A DNA stretch of 64,000 bases, taken from positions 372,001 through 436,000 of the forward strand of contig JAIOKI010000014.1 in assembly GCA_028335825.1 (NCBI GenBank), written 5' to 3'. The translations under genes and the position numbers were made by a program. The stretch comes from Nosema muscidifuracis. Taxonomy: Eukaryota; Microsporidia; Nosematidae. Positions 46,907-57,871 of the stretch are shown piece after piece. The notes beneath the pieces are model-generated. The model saw only the letters and a list, made by a program, of their open reading frames with translations, made no database searches and was not told the origin of the DNA. The stretch's first letter is position 1; each line of letters starts with the position of its first letter.

Positions 46907-48532
46907 TTAATTAATGATATTAATTAATTCTTCCTTTATAGGAAAAGATTGTAAATTTTCAATCTGTTCTAGTTTTTCATTTTCTTTCGATTTAAAATAA
47001 AAATTATAATTGCTATATATTAGTGGTGAACGTTTGTTCAAATGACTTAACATATCTAAGATAGCAGTTTGTTCATATTGGAGTATGTATGTAACATCCT
47101 CTATATCTTTCAAAACATGCCTGAAAATATTAAAAGCTGAATTTTCATCTTTAGGCAAATGTAATTTATATAATATTTCGTCATATAGCTTTTTCCAACG
47201 AAATTCATCAGATTTGTAGTCATCCGATAAATATACCTCGTTAAGTATTTTTGCAAACAAAATCATCAAATAGTTGGAATAGTTGAATTGAGAGTTGGGT
47301 CTGAATTGAAGGAATCTATTTTTAATTATTTTTTCGAATAGATTTCTGTACGTAATTTCCAACGCATCTTTTTTCAATTGATCTTCATTTAAGCTTTGAA
47401 TAGCAAAGTTTAGATTCATAATATTTTCAAACTCATCTTTTGTAATTATATTGAGGTTTCTAACTATATGATAGAATATTATAGAATATGATGAGTAATG
47501 TGAGTCCATGATCTTATTTACAATTAATAATTTCATATCATCCGTCATCGAATAATAAAGTAGACTTACTGACAGCAAATCATCGTTTTTTAAAGATAAT
47601 GAAAAAGTAAAGAAATCTGTTATCTCTTCAAACATTTTTTCAGTAATATTTCTGTTGAGGAACTCGCATGACGAATAAATGCAATTATCAATAATTATAT
47701 AGCTTTCATAAACAATGTATATAAAGTTCAAATCAAAAACGTAAGGAGTTGTTATGTTTTTATTTTCATTCATTGATGTGTTCTTAATAAAATTTTCGTG
47801 AAATTCTGTGTTATTGTAATTAAAACTGTAGTATGAAAATTTAAAGTTTCTAAAAAGTTCTTCCAATAAATTTTCATCAGTCAATTTCGAAAATTTAAAG
47901 TCTTTCAGAAAATTTATAAAGTAGTATTTAAAGCTAATCTCTTCGTAATTTATGTTGAAAAAATATAAACAATTTTTTCGTTTAAATATACAATTGATGA
48001 TTATATCATCATCTCTACAAATAATCTCAGATGATCCTAAATTATTCTCAAAAGAATAAAATAATAAATCACTATTTCTTATTATTCGTATTTTGTGATT
48101 CTTATGATATTTTTTAAGTTCTTCTATAAAGATATCAATTACTTTTCTTTGAACTTTCGAGTTAGAACATGCAGATAAATTATAAAGTATGTTGTAGTCA
48201 ATAACTCTATCTTTGAAGTTTTTATCAAGAAATTCTTTTATGGAGCATTCGCTGTTATTTTTATCTTTTATAATAACATTATTCTGTAATTCTAGATTGA
48301 ATTTGAATTCTATGTTTTTTATTATAGAATGCTCTTCTCTGTCAATAAGTCTTTCTCTCCATATAGACATAGGAGCAACAAATTCAATATTGATTAATAA
48401 GTTTTTTTTATTTAGATCAATGACTTCAAATTCTTTTTTGTTGTACTTTTGAATTATTGTATCTTGTATGTTTTCATAAAGTTTTAGATACGTTAGAGAT
48501 GCTAACAAATTAGATATATGCAAAAAAATCAT
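46907..48532 (-). CDS. Secreted hypothetical protein, 541 aa
   Basis: A short hydrophobic signal peptide (MIFLHISNLLASLTYL) precedes a long, charged, mainly helical protein rich in Asn, Lys, Ile and Phe. Middle strands (EIICRDDDIIINCIFKR) give way to a helical second half (SLLYYSMTDDMKLLIVNKIM, IIFYHIVRNLNIITKDEFENI). No transmembrane helix or known domain. Its CCC run touches the ATG (CCCATG at 48530-48535), like eIF2B-gamma, so it carries the core-type start signal although it is secreted. Likely a microsporidia-specific or lineage-specific exported protein. Confidence 0.72.
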   Translation of the reverse strand: MIFLHISNLLASLTYLKLYENIQDTIIQKYNKKEFEVIDLNKKNLLINIEFVAPMSIWRERLIDREEHSIIKNIEFKFNLELQNNVIIKDKNNSECSIKEFLDKNFKDRVIDYNILYNLSACSNSKVQRKVIDIFIEELKKYHKNHKIRIIRNSDLLFYSFENNLGSSEIICRDDDIIINCIFKRKNCLYFFNINYEEISFKYYFINFLKDFKFSKLTDENLLEELFRNFKFSYYSFNYNNTEFHENFIKNTSMNENKNITTPYVFDLNFIYIVYESYIIIDNCIYSSCEFLNRNITEKMFEEITDFFTFSLSLKNDDLLSVSLLYYSMTDDMKLLIVNKIMDSHYSSYSIIFYHIVRNLNIITKDEFENIMNLNFAIQSLNEDQLKKDALEITYRNLFEKIIKNRFLQFRPNSQFNYSNYLMILFAKILNEVYLSDDYKSDEFRWKKLYDEILYKLHLPKDENSAFNIFRHVLKDIEDVTYILQYEQTAILDMLSHLNKRSPLIYSNYNFYFKSKENEKLEQIENLQSFPIKEELINIIN

Positions 48533-48663
48533 GGGTAATTAATTTTATTTTTTTTTAAATCAATTAATGAAAATACAATTTAAAAATAATCATAAATTAA
48601 AATTTAAAGTATTTAATTAAAAATTGTTATTTTTGAATACTTAATACAAGTAATTTCAATATG

Positions 48664-48851
48664 TTTATTTTATAAAAAATTAATTTTAAAATGATTTGTT
48701 TTTTTAGTATTATTATAAAAAAAGTTTTTAAAAGAAAAAAATTATGTATTTATGATTAAGACATAAATATTTATTACTATATAAAAAATTTTGTATTTTT
48801 GTAATATTTTTTAAAACAAATCATTTTAAAATTAAATTTTTGTAAAATAAA
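48664..48851. mobile_element. Fold-back/MITE-like element
   Basis: Terminal inverted repeats of 39 bp: 48664-48702 and the reverse complement at 48813-48851 agree at 37 of 39 positions (TTTTAAAATGATTTGTTTT at the inner end of the left arm). The 110-bp loop is itself partly self-complementary. There is no coding capacity. Size and structure fit a miniature inverted-repeat transposable element or a palindromic fold-back; target-site duplications were not obvious. Confidence 0.55.
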
Positions 48852-49682
48852 TATTAAATTAACTCTGAAAAAAATAATATTTTAGATCATTAGAAAGTCT
48901 TTATATTAATATGTAGAAAATAATATTTTTGATGTTTTCTAAAAATCTATTTTAATATATATAAGTTAATGTTATATAATATAAATAATTAATTATCATA
49001 AAATTACATCAGAGTTTTAATTTTATGAATAGTTTATTTTTGAATAAATTTTTTAAATCATACATTTTTAAATTAGTTGTTATATTTGTAATTAATTTAT
49101 TTAGATTAACTTAATAAATATAAAAATTAATATTTGAAACATCAATGTTACAACTCATTTTTATTTATAGTAATTCTAAATATTGTAGAATATAAAGAAA
49201 TGACAAAATAAGAAATTAAAACTTTAACTAAAATGTCTCAATAAATTTTCTAGATACTAATATAAAACATTCTTAAAGGTCAAATATTTACATCGTAGAA
49301 ATTAATTTTTCACAATGTTCAATGAAATTACTTTAAACAAGATTACAATTACGATTTAAGTATGTTCAAGTTGATTGAAATTTTTTTTGAAATTTATAAA
49401 ATCCACCAGAAAAAAACTCTTTTTAGTTTTAAATAGCTTTTTTTGTCTTTAAAATGCAATCACTTATTATCAAATAAAATTATTTTTTGTTATTATCATT
49501 TATAAAATAATAACTATAACAGTATTATTAATTTAAAAATTTGATTAAAACAGAAAGCCACTTAGTGTAGGAAATTTTAAGAAACGAAAAAGTAGAATTA
49601 CTAAAAATATAAAAATACAATATATTAACTGTTAAATTGTAGTTATTTATAAGATTATAAAGAAAATAAAAATCATAAAACT

Positions 49683-49900
49683 ATGAATAATCAGTCAAGA
49701 AAATATGATTTATCAGCCAAAGAAATAAAGGATGCTAACAAAAATAAAATCAAAATAATTCTTTTTACAATGGTATGTGACGTATTGGTAGCTACTAATA
49801 TTAAATTATGTGAGTAGCGTTGGATTATATATCTCAACACAGACATTAATTCAGAAAAGAGTGTTTAAACACTTGCGAAAGTAGTTCTTTTGACCATCAA
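49683..49900 (+). pseudogene. Possible eroded Tc1/mariner-like transposase N-terminus
   Basis: A 44-codon frame from ATG 49683 to a TAG at 49815-49817 reads MNNQSRKYDLSAKEIKDANK onward. In another frame shortly after, about 49822-49885 reads VGLYISTQTLIQKRVFKHLR, which resembles the second helix-turn-helix of Tc1-type transposases (V-S-x-x-T-V-x-x-x-L). DNA is less A+T-rich than its surroundings. If the reading is right, this is a decayed DNA transposon with at least one frameshift. The 44-residue frame could alternatively be a tiny gene or chance. Confidence 0.22.
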
Positions 49901-50655
49901 TAAGAAAAAATAAAATGATAAATTGTTATTGAGTATATGCTTTGATGTTAACAATAGATATCGCTTATTTATTTAGAAATACTTAAAAGAATAATTATCT
50001 TAAAAAAATTTTGTTTTGATCTTATAGATCTAAAATGCGACTTCACATAAAAAGCGTTTTAAACTTCAAAATTAGATGCTTTATTTTATTCTATTATATT
50101 ATTAAACCCCAATTATTTCAAGCACTAATATTAAATATTATGAGAAGATCTTCTACTAGTAAATCATAGTACCTTTCTTATATTAGATTATATAAGTTGC
50201 TCGATTTTTCATATATGTGTCTAAATTTTCTAATTTACTATCATTAATGATCTCAATAATTTCAATATTTGATTTAAGATTAATAGTTTTGAATAAGTAT
50301 TCAATTTATTTTTTTATAAAATTCTCATTTTTTGTTATGTCATAAGATAATGTAAAATTAATCCGTCTAAAAAATTATTTTTTATGTATTATAGAATAAT
50401 AAAAAAACTCATCAATTTTTTTAATATCTCAGATCACTGTTTAAACTTAGAAAATATTTGTAGACTGATATAGATTTCAATTAGATTTTCTAAAACATTT
50501 CTCTTTAATTTTTTATCAGTAGTATTTCTAAAAGAGCATAACTAAAAACTATAACTTTGTCGATTAGTAGAACTAAAATTCTTTTGTAAGACCAATATCA
50601 TCCTCTTATATTTAAAGTTAAATTCAATTATTTTTTTGATCTAAAATTATATAAT

Positions 50656-50859
50656 CTAACATCTTTTATACCTAATATTGAATTTTCGAGAATTATATTT
50701 GTCAACCTGAATTATCAAATTGTTTTTATCATATTTTAAATTATAAGTTACAATTTTATTTTGCTTTAAAGTTTTACTACCAAATAAATATGATTGTATC
50801 TGTAGAAACATAAAAGCATGCTCAAGTCTAATTTGTCTTATTAGATTGATACTATACAT
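50656..50859 (-). CDS. Doubtful small ORF, 67 aa
   Basis: From the first ATG in the frame (50859) it encodes MYSINLIRQIRLEHAFMFLQ and a Lys/Asn-rich C-terminus ending in YKRC. The upstream extension opens only at a TTG. No signal peptide, motif or CCC/GGG run. It could be a gene fragment or chance in A+T-rich DNA. Confidence 0.2.
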   Translation of the reverse strand: MYSINLIRQIRLEHAFMFLQIQSYLFGSKTLKQNKIVTYNLKYDKNNLIIQVDKYNSRKFNIRYKRC

Positions 50860-51138
50860 ATTTAAATTTATTAATATCAAATTTTTTATATAATACTTAA
50901 ATAGACTGTTTTTAGTCAAAATTAAACAAACAAAGTTTAATTAAAAGAAATGTTAAGCCAATATTACACTAATAATACTTTACAAAAAGATTTACTATGA
51001 GTAAAAGAATTAACAAATATACACATAGGTTGATAAAATAAATAATTATTATATATTGTGTTTATTAATTATAATTGGTGGTTAATATTATACAAATAAA
51101 TAACACTTTTTAATAAATATAGAACTAAAAATCATTAA

Positions 51139-52479
51139 TTAAAGAATTTTATTATCTTCTAATATCTTTATTACACCTTGCATTGTCATGTTTGACATAA
51201 ATTTAATTGCTATATTGTTGTAGTAATGGTTATTCAATATTAAATCATATACGAAGTAATAATCTTTTGTTTGATTTTCATTTATCAAATTTAAAAATAG
51301 TCCATGAATTTCTATATTTTCTCTTAATAAATCATTTGATTCTTCTATATAATAATCTGAAAATAATTTTGTAATTTTTGTCTGTTTATATCTTAAAACA
51401 TCTTTTAAATCTATAATCAACTGATAATTACAACATGTAAGCAAATATGATAATCTATCTATTAACAAATTCTTATAACAATTCTTTATATAATAAATCT
51501 TTTTTTTATAATATATTACTATATGAAGTAACAGTCTAATTAAACAGTTTATACTTTTTTTACTTGTAAGAATATCGAAAAAACATTTGTAAAGTACTAT
51601 CTTGTCTAGAGATTCATCAATATTATTTATACTTTCTATAATAAATGAAATTAATGTTTTTTTAGATATTTTCTTCTTAATCATTTCTTGATAAACATCC
51701 TTTGTTATTCTATTTAAGACCAAGACATTATATTCACTGAATGAACAAATATATAAACTAAATTTGGATATTGAATTTCTAATTATTTTATATAATTCGT
51801 TTTTACCATCAAAGTTACAGAACCGTATTAGATTAAATTTACTAAAATCAAATTCTTTCATAAACTTCATATATTTAAATACTTGATCGATATTGTCATA
51901 AATATCATCAGTATTATCAAATCCATCAATATGGAAAGTTTTTGGTAAAAGCATTTGTTTCTTCATGAAGTTTAATAATATATCTTTATAAACTTCATAA
52001 GAATTATTCTTAGTGTTTATTAAAATCAATAAATATTTTAACTGAGATTTTACATGTTCCATATCATTATTAAACATGCATATAGTCTTATTGAACTTAA
52101 AAAATTCGTCTATTGTAATAATTTTTGTGTTATCATAATTAGCAGCATTTTCTGAGTAATTCTCATAAGATTCATTTGTTAAAGTAACAGAATTATTACA
52201 ATCAGAATTGCTATCTAGTTTTGGATCAAGATTGTCAATATACGTATTTAAAGATAAAAAATCATCATAAATTTTCCAACTTTCTAATGCTCCATATCGT
52301 ATTTGTGAACAATTTTCATAATGATTTATTTTATCAGTCATAAAATCAGATTCATCTAGACATCCTAAATCAACTGGTATATAATCTTTGCTCGGAAGGA
52401 TCTCTTTTATCATACACATCTCATCAGAATAATTTTCAGTACCAAATATTATTAAAAAATATAGAGTTGTCAAATACAT
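51139..52479 (-). CDS. Secreted hypothetical protein, 446 aa
   Basis: Begins with a signal peptide (MYLTTLYFLIIFGTENYS, about 1-16). An acidic Asn/Ser/Asp-rich region with many potential N-glycosylation sites follows (about 20-130: NCSQ, NNSV, NESY, NKTI). The remainder is helical (about 140-446: LKYLLILINTK, NCLIRLLLHIVIYYKKKIYYI). Several scattered cysteines. No known domain; the hydrophobic stretch near 315-335 is short and followed by lysines, so a membrane pass is uncertain. No CCC/GGG run before the ATG. Lineage-specific exported protein is the likeliest reading. Confidence 0.7.
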   Translation of the reverse strand: MYLTTLYFLIIFGTENYSDEMCMIKEILPSKDYIPVDLGCLDESDFMTDKINHYENCSQIRYGALESWKIYDDFLSLNTYIDNLDPKLDSNSDCNNSVTLTNESYENYSENAANYDNTKIITIDEFFKFNKTICMFNNDMEHVKSQLKYLLILINTKNNSYEVYKDILLNFMKKQMLLPKTFHIDGFDNTDDIYDNIDQVFKYMKFMKEFDFSKFNLIRFCNFDGKNELYKIIRNSISKFSLYICSFSEYNVLVLNRITKDVYQEMIKKKISKKTLISFIIESINNIDESLDKIVLYKCFFDILTSKKSINCLIRLLLHIVIYYKKKIYYIKNCYKNLLIDRLSYLLTCCNYQLIIDLKDVLRYKQTKITKLFSDYYIEESNDLLRENIEIHGLFLNLINENQTKDYYFVYDLILNNHYYNNIAIKFMSNMTMQGVIKILEDNKIL

Positions 52480-54796
52480 TATGGATCTAAATTATACAAA
52501 TTTATTTAATTTTTTTAATTAATCATTTAATAAAAATATATTAATTTCTGTCAATATAAAATTCTAAAAGCTTTCAATTTATTACAGAAAAAACATTGAT
52601 ACATTACTTTGTTTTACTACGTGTAATTTTATTTAAATATATTTAATTAAATTTTCATTTATTGTAATGATAAAACAATTTTTCAATTAATGATAAGCTT
52701 TTCTAATATACAATTTATAAAATTAATTTTCAAATACAATAATAATAAATTAAAACTTTAATTAATTTTTATTAATCTTATAAAATACCAATGAATGTTC
52801 TCAAATAAATAATTTTAATTGATAAACACAATAATATACAAAATCATATTCTTTATATAAATTAGGATGATATAATAACAAATTTAAAATCTGTATTGAT
52901 TTAGATCAAATTGGAAAACATAAACACAAAATATGACGTTAAAATCAGAAAATATAAAATAATATTTTTGTGACTATTAGCTTATTTAATGAACATAGAG
53001 GATGGTTAATTTATCATTTAAATAAAAAAATAATTAAAATATTATTTATGTAAATAAATACGTTGATGTTACATAAATCAGTATTTTTTTAAAACTATTT
53101 ATTTATTTGATAAACAAAATTTCTTTCATTTCATATTGATATTTTTATTAATTTTCAAAGTCTTTTATTTTTTATCAAAGTTTTCAATTCACAAGTTATA
53201 AAAATAAATAAATCACTATTTAATAAGTTTCTGCATTATTTGTGTTAATAATTTTATCTATTAATCTAAGTTATTATATTTAATGTATTTTGATTATTAA
53301 AAAAATACTGAAAAATTATTTTATGATCAATCTGATTATTGAAATAATAATTTTAAATTCGAAGTTATTGAAGAACTATTTATTTATAATAAATAATATT
53401 CTAATATAGATTGTTTTTAAGTTTAATTCTAAAAATAAGATAAATTATTGATTTAAACATTTAATTTACATTATCTTTAATAAAACAAATTAATATTTGC
53501 TTTATAAAATGCATAAAAAGAAATTATAGAAATACTAATTTTAACTCTTTTTGCTTTACTTTTAAAAGTTATAAATGTAATTAAATATTTTTATCTAAGA
53601 ATAATAGAATACTTATAAAGTAGTGTTATTGTTTTAAAGATGTAATTTTACTAAATTTAGACCTTAAACTCTTTTTAGAGGTTTTTCGAAATATGTCGAA
53701 TGTTTTAATGAAAAGAATAAATTAAACAATAAAACTACATAATGTTAAATTTAGTTTTAATGTTGTAATTATATTTTAATTGAGTCCAGTTCAATAGTTC
53801 TCTATTTTTATTGATTAATTATATTATATAAATAAAATGATGATATAATTCTTTTAAAGTATATTATTATTAAGAATGGTTTATATAAATTAATTTTTTA
53901 TTTAATTTAAATTTAATTAACAATTTATAATTTTTCATTACGATAGATTCTATCTTAAATAAGTTACAAAAATAGTTAGCTGAATATTTTATAATTTAAA
54001 TCTGACATAATATTAATTATTTTAGTCTGTATATCATTTTCATTTAGATGTCTAAGCTAAACAAGTTTTATTAATTTTGAGACAATTTTATACTTCATTA
54101 TTGCATTTTATTACAAATTAAGTGATATATTTTGTAAACAATAGAATATGAAAATTATTTTATAAAATATTGTATTCGACTTATATTTATTAATCTATAA
54201 ATAAATAATAAATAATTGACTTAATTAAATACTGTATTCTGATACTAACAAAATAAAATAATTATTTATTAAACAAAATTTAAGTAAAATTTACAAATAT
54301 AAAATATGAGTTTTAATAAACTTGATATCAATTTTAGAAATAAATTTTATTAAATTATTAATTCAATAGAGGAATATTTAATCTAACTTAATTTATGATC
54401 TTAATTTATTTCATAAAAAAATCAATCAAAATACTTAACTGATGTATAAGAAGATTAAAAATAATTAATTTTTTAATGATCTAAAAGAAAAAGGCAGATG
54501 TTTAATCTAAGATATTAATATTTATTTTAATTTAATCAATGATAATGATAAATTAGTCAATTAATAGAGGATCATTTTTCAGTTTTCTTACTATCAAATT
54601 AGAGATGAATTTAATAAAATACTTTTTTGGTAATCATGTATATAAATTTAATGATTTAATTTACAAGAAAATAGATGAATTTAAATAGTTTATAATATAT
54701 AAATTGTTATTAACAAATAATTTATCACTAATATAATCATTTTTAATTAACATATTACATTAAAAAGATATAAAAATTGAATATTCATCCCTTAGA
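52480..54796. other. 2.3-kb gene-free stretch
   Basis: Very A+T-rich, unique DNA without tandem repeats, without a CCC/GGG-ATG pair opening a usable frame, and without G+C-richer islands. It contains the promoters of the two divergent flanking secreted or membrane protein genes. I see nothing else. Confidence 0.6.
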
Positions 54797-55612
54797 ATGA
54801 ATAACGATGAGGTTGTAAATGATGTAGATTATTTGAATAAAATTTTAGAATTTGAGAAATGGAAAGATGAAAATATGAAAAATTACAAAGACTTATGCAG
54901 ATCAATTGATGATAAACTTATCGAAGATACTCCTGAATTAAGAAAAACCCTTGATAATTATCCAAAATGTATAGTTCAATTAACAAGACGAATATGCAAC
55001 TGTGATCAAGGTTGTCTTAAAAGCTTTCTTAAAAATGTTAATTTTGATACTACATGTCATAATGTTACCCTTGATAATCTAATAAATGACGAAAAGCATT
55101 TACAATGTGATATGTTCAACATAAGAGTTGTAGATGGTATTATGCATGATATTGATGATTCAGATTTACTTGATGATACGAGGGAAAAAATACAAAAATC
55201 TGTTTATGGTTTATGTCTGAATCATAAAAAAAGTTTTAACAATCTTAAATGTGCTGCTTATGAATTAAAAGATAATTGTGGTGATGATGAAGAATGTTTA
55301 AACATAAGATTTAATCCAGTATTAATAAAAGGATGTGTAAATCCCAATTTTAATAATCAAATCAACAAAATTGAAGAAATAGTAGGATTTCCTACTTTTA
55401 ATATGGCTTTTAAAGATTTACAGGGTATAAAAAGATTACCTAGATCAAGTGGTGATTATATTTCACAAGATAATAATACTGAGTTAATTTATTCTACTGG
55501 ACTTTGTGTTTCTGCATTGGTTATTTCTATATTTGGATTTATGGTTTTTAAACTATTTAAGAAAAATTCTAAAAAAGATACTAAGCAAGATGAATTAAAT
55601 AATGATGTTTAA
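54797..55612 (+). CDS. Cysteine-rich protein with C-terminal membrane anchor
   Basis: A 271-residue acidic protein with twelve cysteines between about residues 34 and 180 (including RRICNCDQGC and DNCGDDEEC) and one transmembrane helix near the C-terminus (about 229-250: STGLCVSALVISIFGFMVF) followed by a basic/acidic tail. The even Cys number and spacing suggest a disulfide-bonded domain, yet there is no N-terminal signal peptide. CCC at 54789-54791, five nt before the ATG, argues this is the true start. Either the C-terminal helix acts as a late anchor with the Cys domain translocated, or a signal-bearing 5' exon is missed. Family not recognised. Confidence 0.75.
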   Translation: MNNDEVVNDVDYLNKILEFEKWKDENMKNYKDLCRSIDDKLIEDTPELRKTLDNYPKCIVQLTRRICNCDQGCLKSFLKNVNFDTTCHNVTLDNLINDEKHLQCDMFNIRVVDGIMHDIDDSDLLDDTREKIQKSVYGLCLNHKKSFNNLKCAAYELKDNCGDDEECLNIRFNPVLIKGCVNPNFNNQINKIEEIVGFPTFNMAFKDLQGIKRLPRSSGDYISQDNNTELIYSTGLCVSALVISIFGFMVFKLFKKNSKKDTKQDELNNDV

Positions 55613-56934
55613 TTAAATATATCTGAAATATCATAGAGTTTAATAATTAAATTGTATATTTAAACATAAAAAATACGGAAACATTAGAAATTGAAGTATT
55701 TATATCAAATAAAATAAAACAAAAATAATTATATATATCATATGGTGCTTTCTGAAAATTATTAAATATTTAGAGAGTATTATGAAGTAAAAATTATATT
55801 AAAAATTAAGTTAGTGGTAAAAAATACATTGGATTCAATGTGAATAAAATTGAACCCCGTGATGAAAGATAAAGTAAACAAAGGCAACTAAAAAAACATT
55901 ATAAAATTAATAAAAATTACTTACTTTTGTTTGGGGTTTCAAAGATAATGTAATAATACTTTTCTCACTTGAACACTTAAAAGTAGTCGATATATTTATG
56001 ACTCATGATTTTTTAAGCTGACATTCTAAAATGCTTTATCAAGATCATCCAAAAGCTATTGAGTATAATGTCTGATTACAGAACAATATAAATAAACTTC
56101 TAGACACTGCTGTTTCCCTTATTTTTTACAATTTCAATATACATATATCTAGACAAAATCTTTTTTTCACAATATTTATTAATTAAATAAAATTTTAATA
56201 TGTGGTAGAAAAGACATGATTCTAAAAATTTATCATAAATATAAATTATATTAAACAGAATTTTTTTCTAAACATTACCATCAAATATCTCTATATGTCT
56301 AGTTATACAATCTTCATATTTTCTTCTGATTCGTAAGAAATTTTTTACATATTAAATAAATATTTAGGGATAAAATTTTTAAAAAAAATAACAAATAAAA
56401 AATAATGCAATTTGAGAGGCATGGCACAATTTTAATTATAAATTTTTTTGAATTATATCACCAACAATATTTTGTTAATTATGTTTTTTATATGTAGACA
56501 ATAATTTAAGGTCAAAAATACAATTATTTCCTGTATACTATATATATTAAGAAAATATTATATTATTTAAATTATTAATGTATTTGCATTTTTTTATTAA
56601 AGAATGGACTTTTCAACAAATTAAATTTAACATGAGAAATGTCATATTCATCTAGAATACAGTTTTAAGGTAAACCAATTAATCAAATCATTAGATTCAT
56701 TTATATTAAAAAATATTATAATAGATAATAATAATTAGTTTTATCTAGATTATTAGCATTAAAACTATTTGAATATTTATTTGTTTTTATTATAGTCTAA
56801 ATAATATTATCTTAATGTTTACATTTCACTTAATTATAATATTTTATCATAATTATAATGTGTTAACTAAAAATATTTAAATTAATATTTTGATCTTAAA
56901 AATATGTAAATTTATAAATTTCAATAAACATATT
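55613..56934. other. 1.3-kb spacer
   Basis: Convergent spacer between two Cys-rich protein genes. Near its left end (55806-55900) lies a G+C-richer coding-like remnant described separately; near 56030-56110 another short coding-like trace (SKMLYQDHPKAIEYNV) is seen. Otherwise A+T-rich and unique. Confidence 0.45.
55806..55900 (+). mobile_element. Possible Ty3/gypsy reverse-transcriptase remnant (fossil)
   Basis: A short peptide-coding trace resembling the block K-Y-x-G-F-x-x-N...I-x-P found after the palm of Ty3/gypsy reverse transcriptases. It is broken and tiny, with no long terminal repeats seen. The base composition is less A+T-rich than its surroundings. Family assignment is weak; chance similarity is possible. 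Ty3/gypsy elements are known in other microsporidia. Confidence 0.2.
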
Positions 56935-57282
56935 TTATTTACATTTCTCTATCTTAGAAGCTAATTTAGACATCCTGACTGACAATCTACATACTTCTCT
57001 TGCAATAAGATCTACTTCGTCTACTATATTTTCATAATCTTCTTTAGTACAAGTATTCTTTGCCCCTTCATTACACATATTTTGACTACAACATAGCTTG
57101 TCATTATCACAACTAAACATCGAATCTGAATTTTTATGTTCTAATCTTTCTTTACACACATCTATACAGCATTTATCATCATATTTATCTTTACAACAAT
57201 CATGAGATTTATTTATATTACACATATCTGATTGTCTTGTAAAGATACTTGATACTAAGAGAAACATTATGAAAGAATACAT
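56935..57282 (-). CDS. Secreted cysteine-rich protein, 115 aa
   Basis: Signal peptide at about 1-17 (MYSFIMFLLVSSIFTRQ). The Cys-rich middle domain has ten cysteines in four CC or CxxC-like groups (HDCCKDKYDDKCCIDVC and LCCSQNMC) and the C-terminal region is helical with three more (EVCRLSVRMSKLASKIEKCK). Thirteen cysteines in total, no known family. A spore-wall, polar-tube or host-exposed role is inference. Like the CECG-repeat gene 55 kb away, its CCCC run (57319-57322) lies 36 nt before the ATG within the same 22-bp element, so the two are probably co-expressed. Confidence 0.8.
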   Translation of the reverse strand: MYSFIMFLLVSSIFTRQSDMCNINKSHDCCKDKYDDKCCIDVCKERLEHKNSDSMFSCDNDKLCCSQNMCNEGAKNTCTKEDYENIVDEVDLIAREVCRLSVRMSKLASKIEKCK

Positions 57283-57871
57283 AAAATACTGTAATAAAAT
57301 TCATTAAATACCTTTAAAGGGGTATCTATATCAGTATAAATGAAATAGTTTGTATAAAATAAATTCTATTTAACTGTTTAATGATATAAATTTAATTTGT
57401 CAGTTTAATATAAATAAGTGTTTAAAGCAATTAGTCATAGATTAAATTTTTATATATTTATAAAATTATCTTTGCCTGCTTCTGTAAAATCGTTTTAAGT
57501 TAATTTATTAATTAGTTGGTTTATGACTCTTATAATTATACCTATTAAAAGATAAAATTTATAATATTCAAAAGATAGATATTTAGATACATAAAATACT
57601 ATCTTCAAATTAATGTTCCTCTTTAATTATATAAATAAAGACATCATTATATTTTTGACACTTCTTCCTCTATTATTTCAATTAATAACAATGTCTAAAT
57701 ATACAACTTAGATTTTTATATAACATAAATAGTAAACTTTAGATCTTGATCATATTGTTATTCTTCTATTAAAATTAATTTATTTAAAAAGAAAAATTAT
57801 GAATCTTAAATATATCATATTTCTTATGTTTGTTTATCTACTTTAATAAATTAAAAAAAAAGAAGGGTAAA
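57283..57871. other. Divergent promoter spacer
   Basis: 589 bp between two divergent secreted or membrane protein genes. It contains the dyad element (57306-57327) on the left and a GGG run (57865-57867) on the right. No other gene. Unique A+T-rich DNA. Confidence 0.6.
57306..57327 (-). promoter_or_regulatory. Shared dyad promoter element, copy B
   Basis: Matches 2550-2571 at 21 of 22 positions, at the identical distance from the ATG (36 nt between GGGG and start codon). The core CCTTTAAAGG is a perfect palindrome, flanked by an ATA/TAT pair offset by the extra CC. Confidence 0.65.

Larger units (their letters stand above)
48533..50655. other. 2.1-kb stretch with a fold-back element and eroded coding traces
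   Basis: Contains the inverted-repeat element at 48664-48851, a weaker inverted pair AAATTAACTCTGA/TCAGAGTTTTAATTT (48854 and about 49009) and the possible transposase relic at 49683-49900. Otherwise A+T-rich, with no supported host gene. Confidence 0.5.

Noticed and set aside
55850-55875. Possible tRNA T-arm (minus strand GGGGTTCAA)
   Set aside because: No complementary stem; the DNA is better read as a short coding-like remnant on the plus strand.
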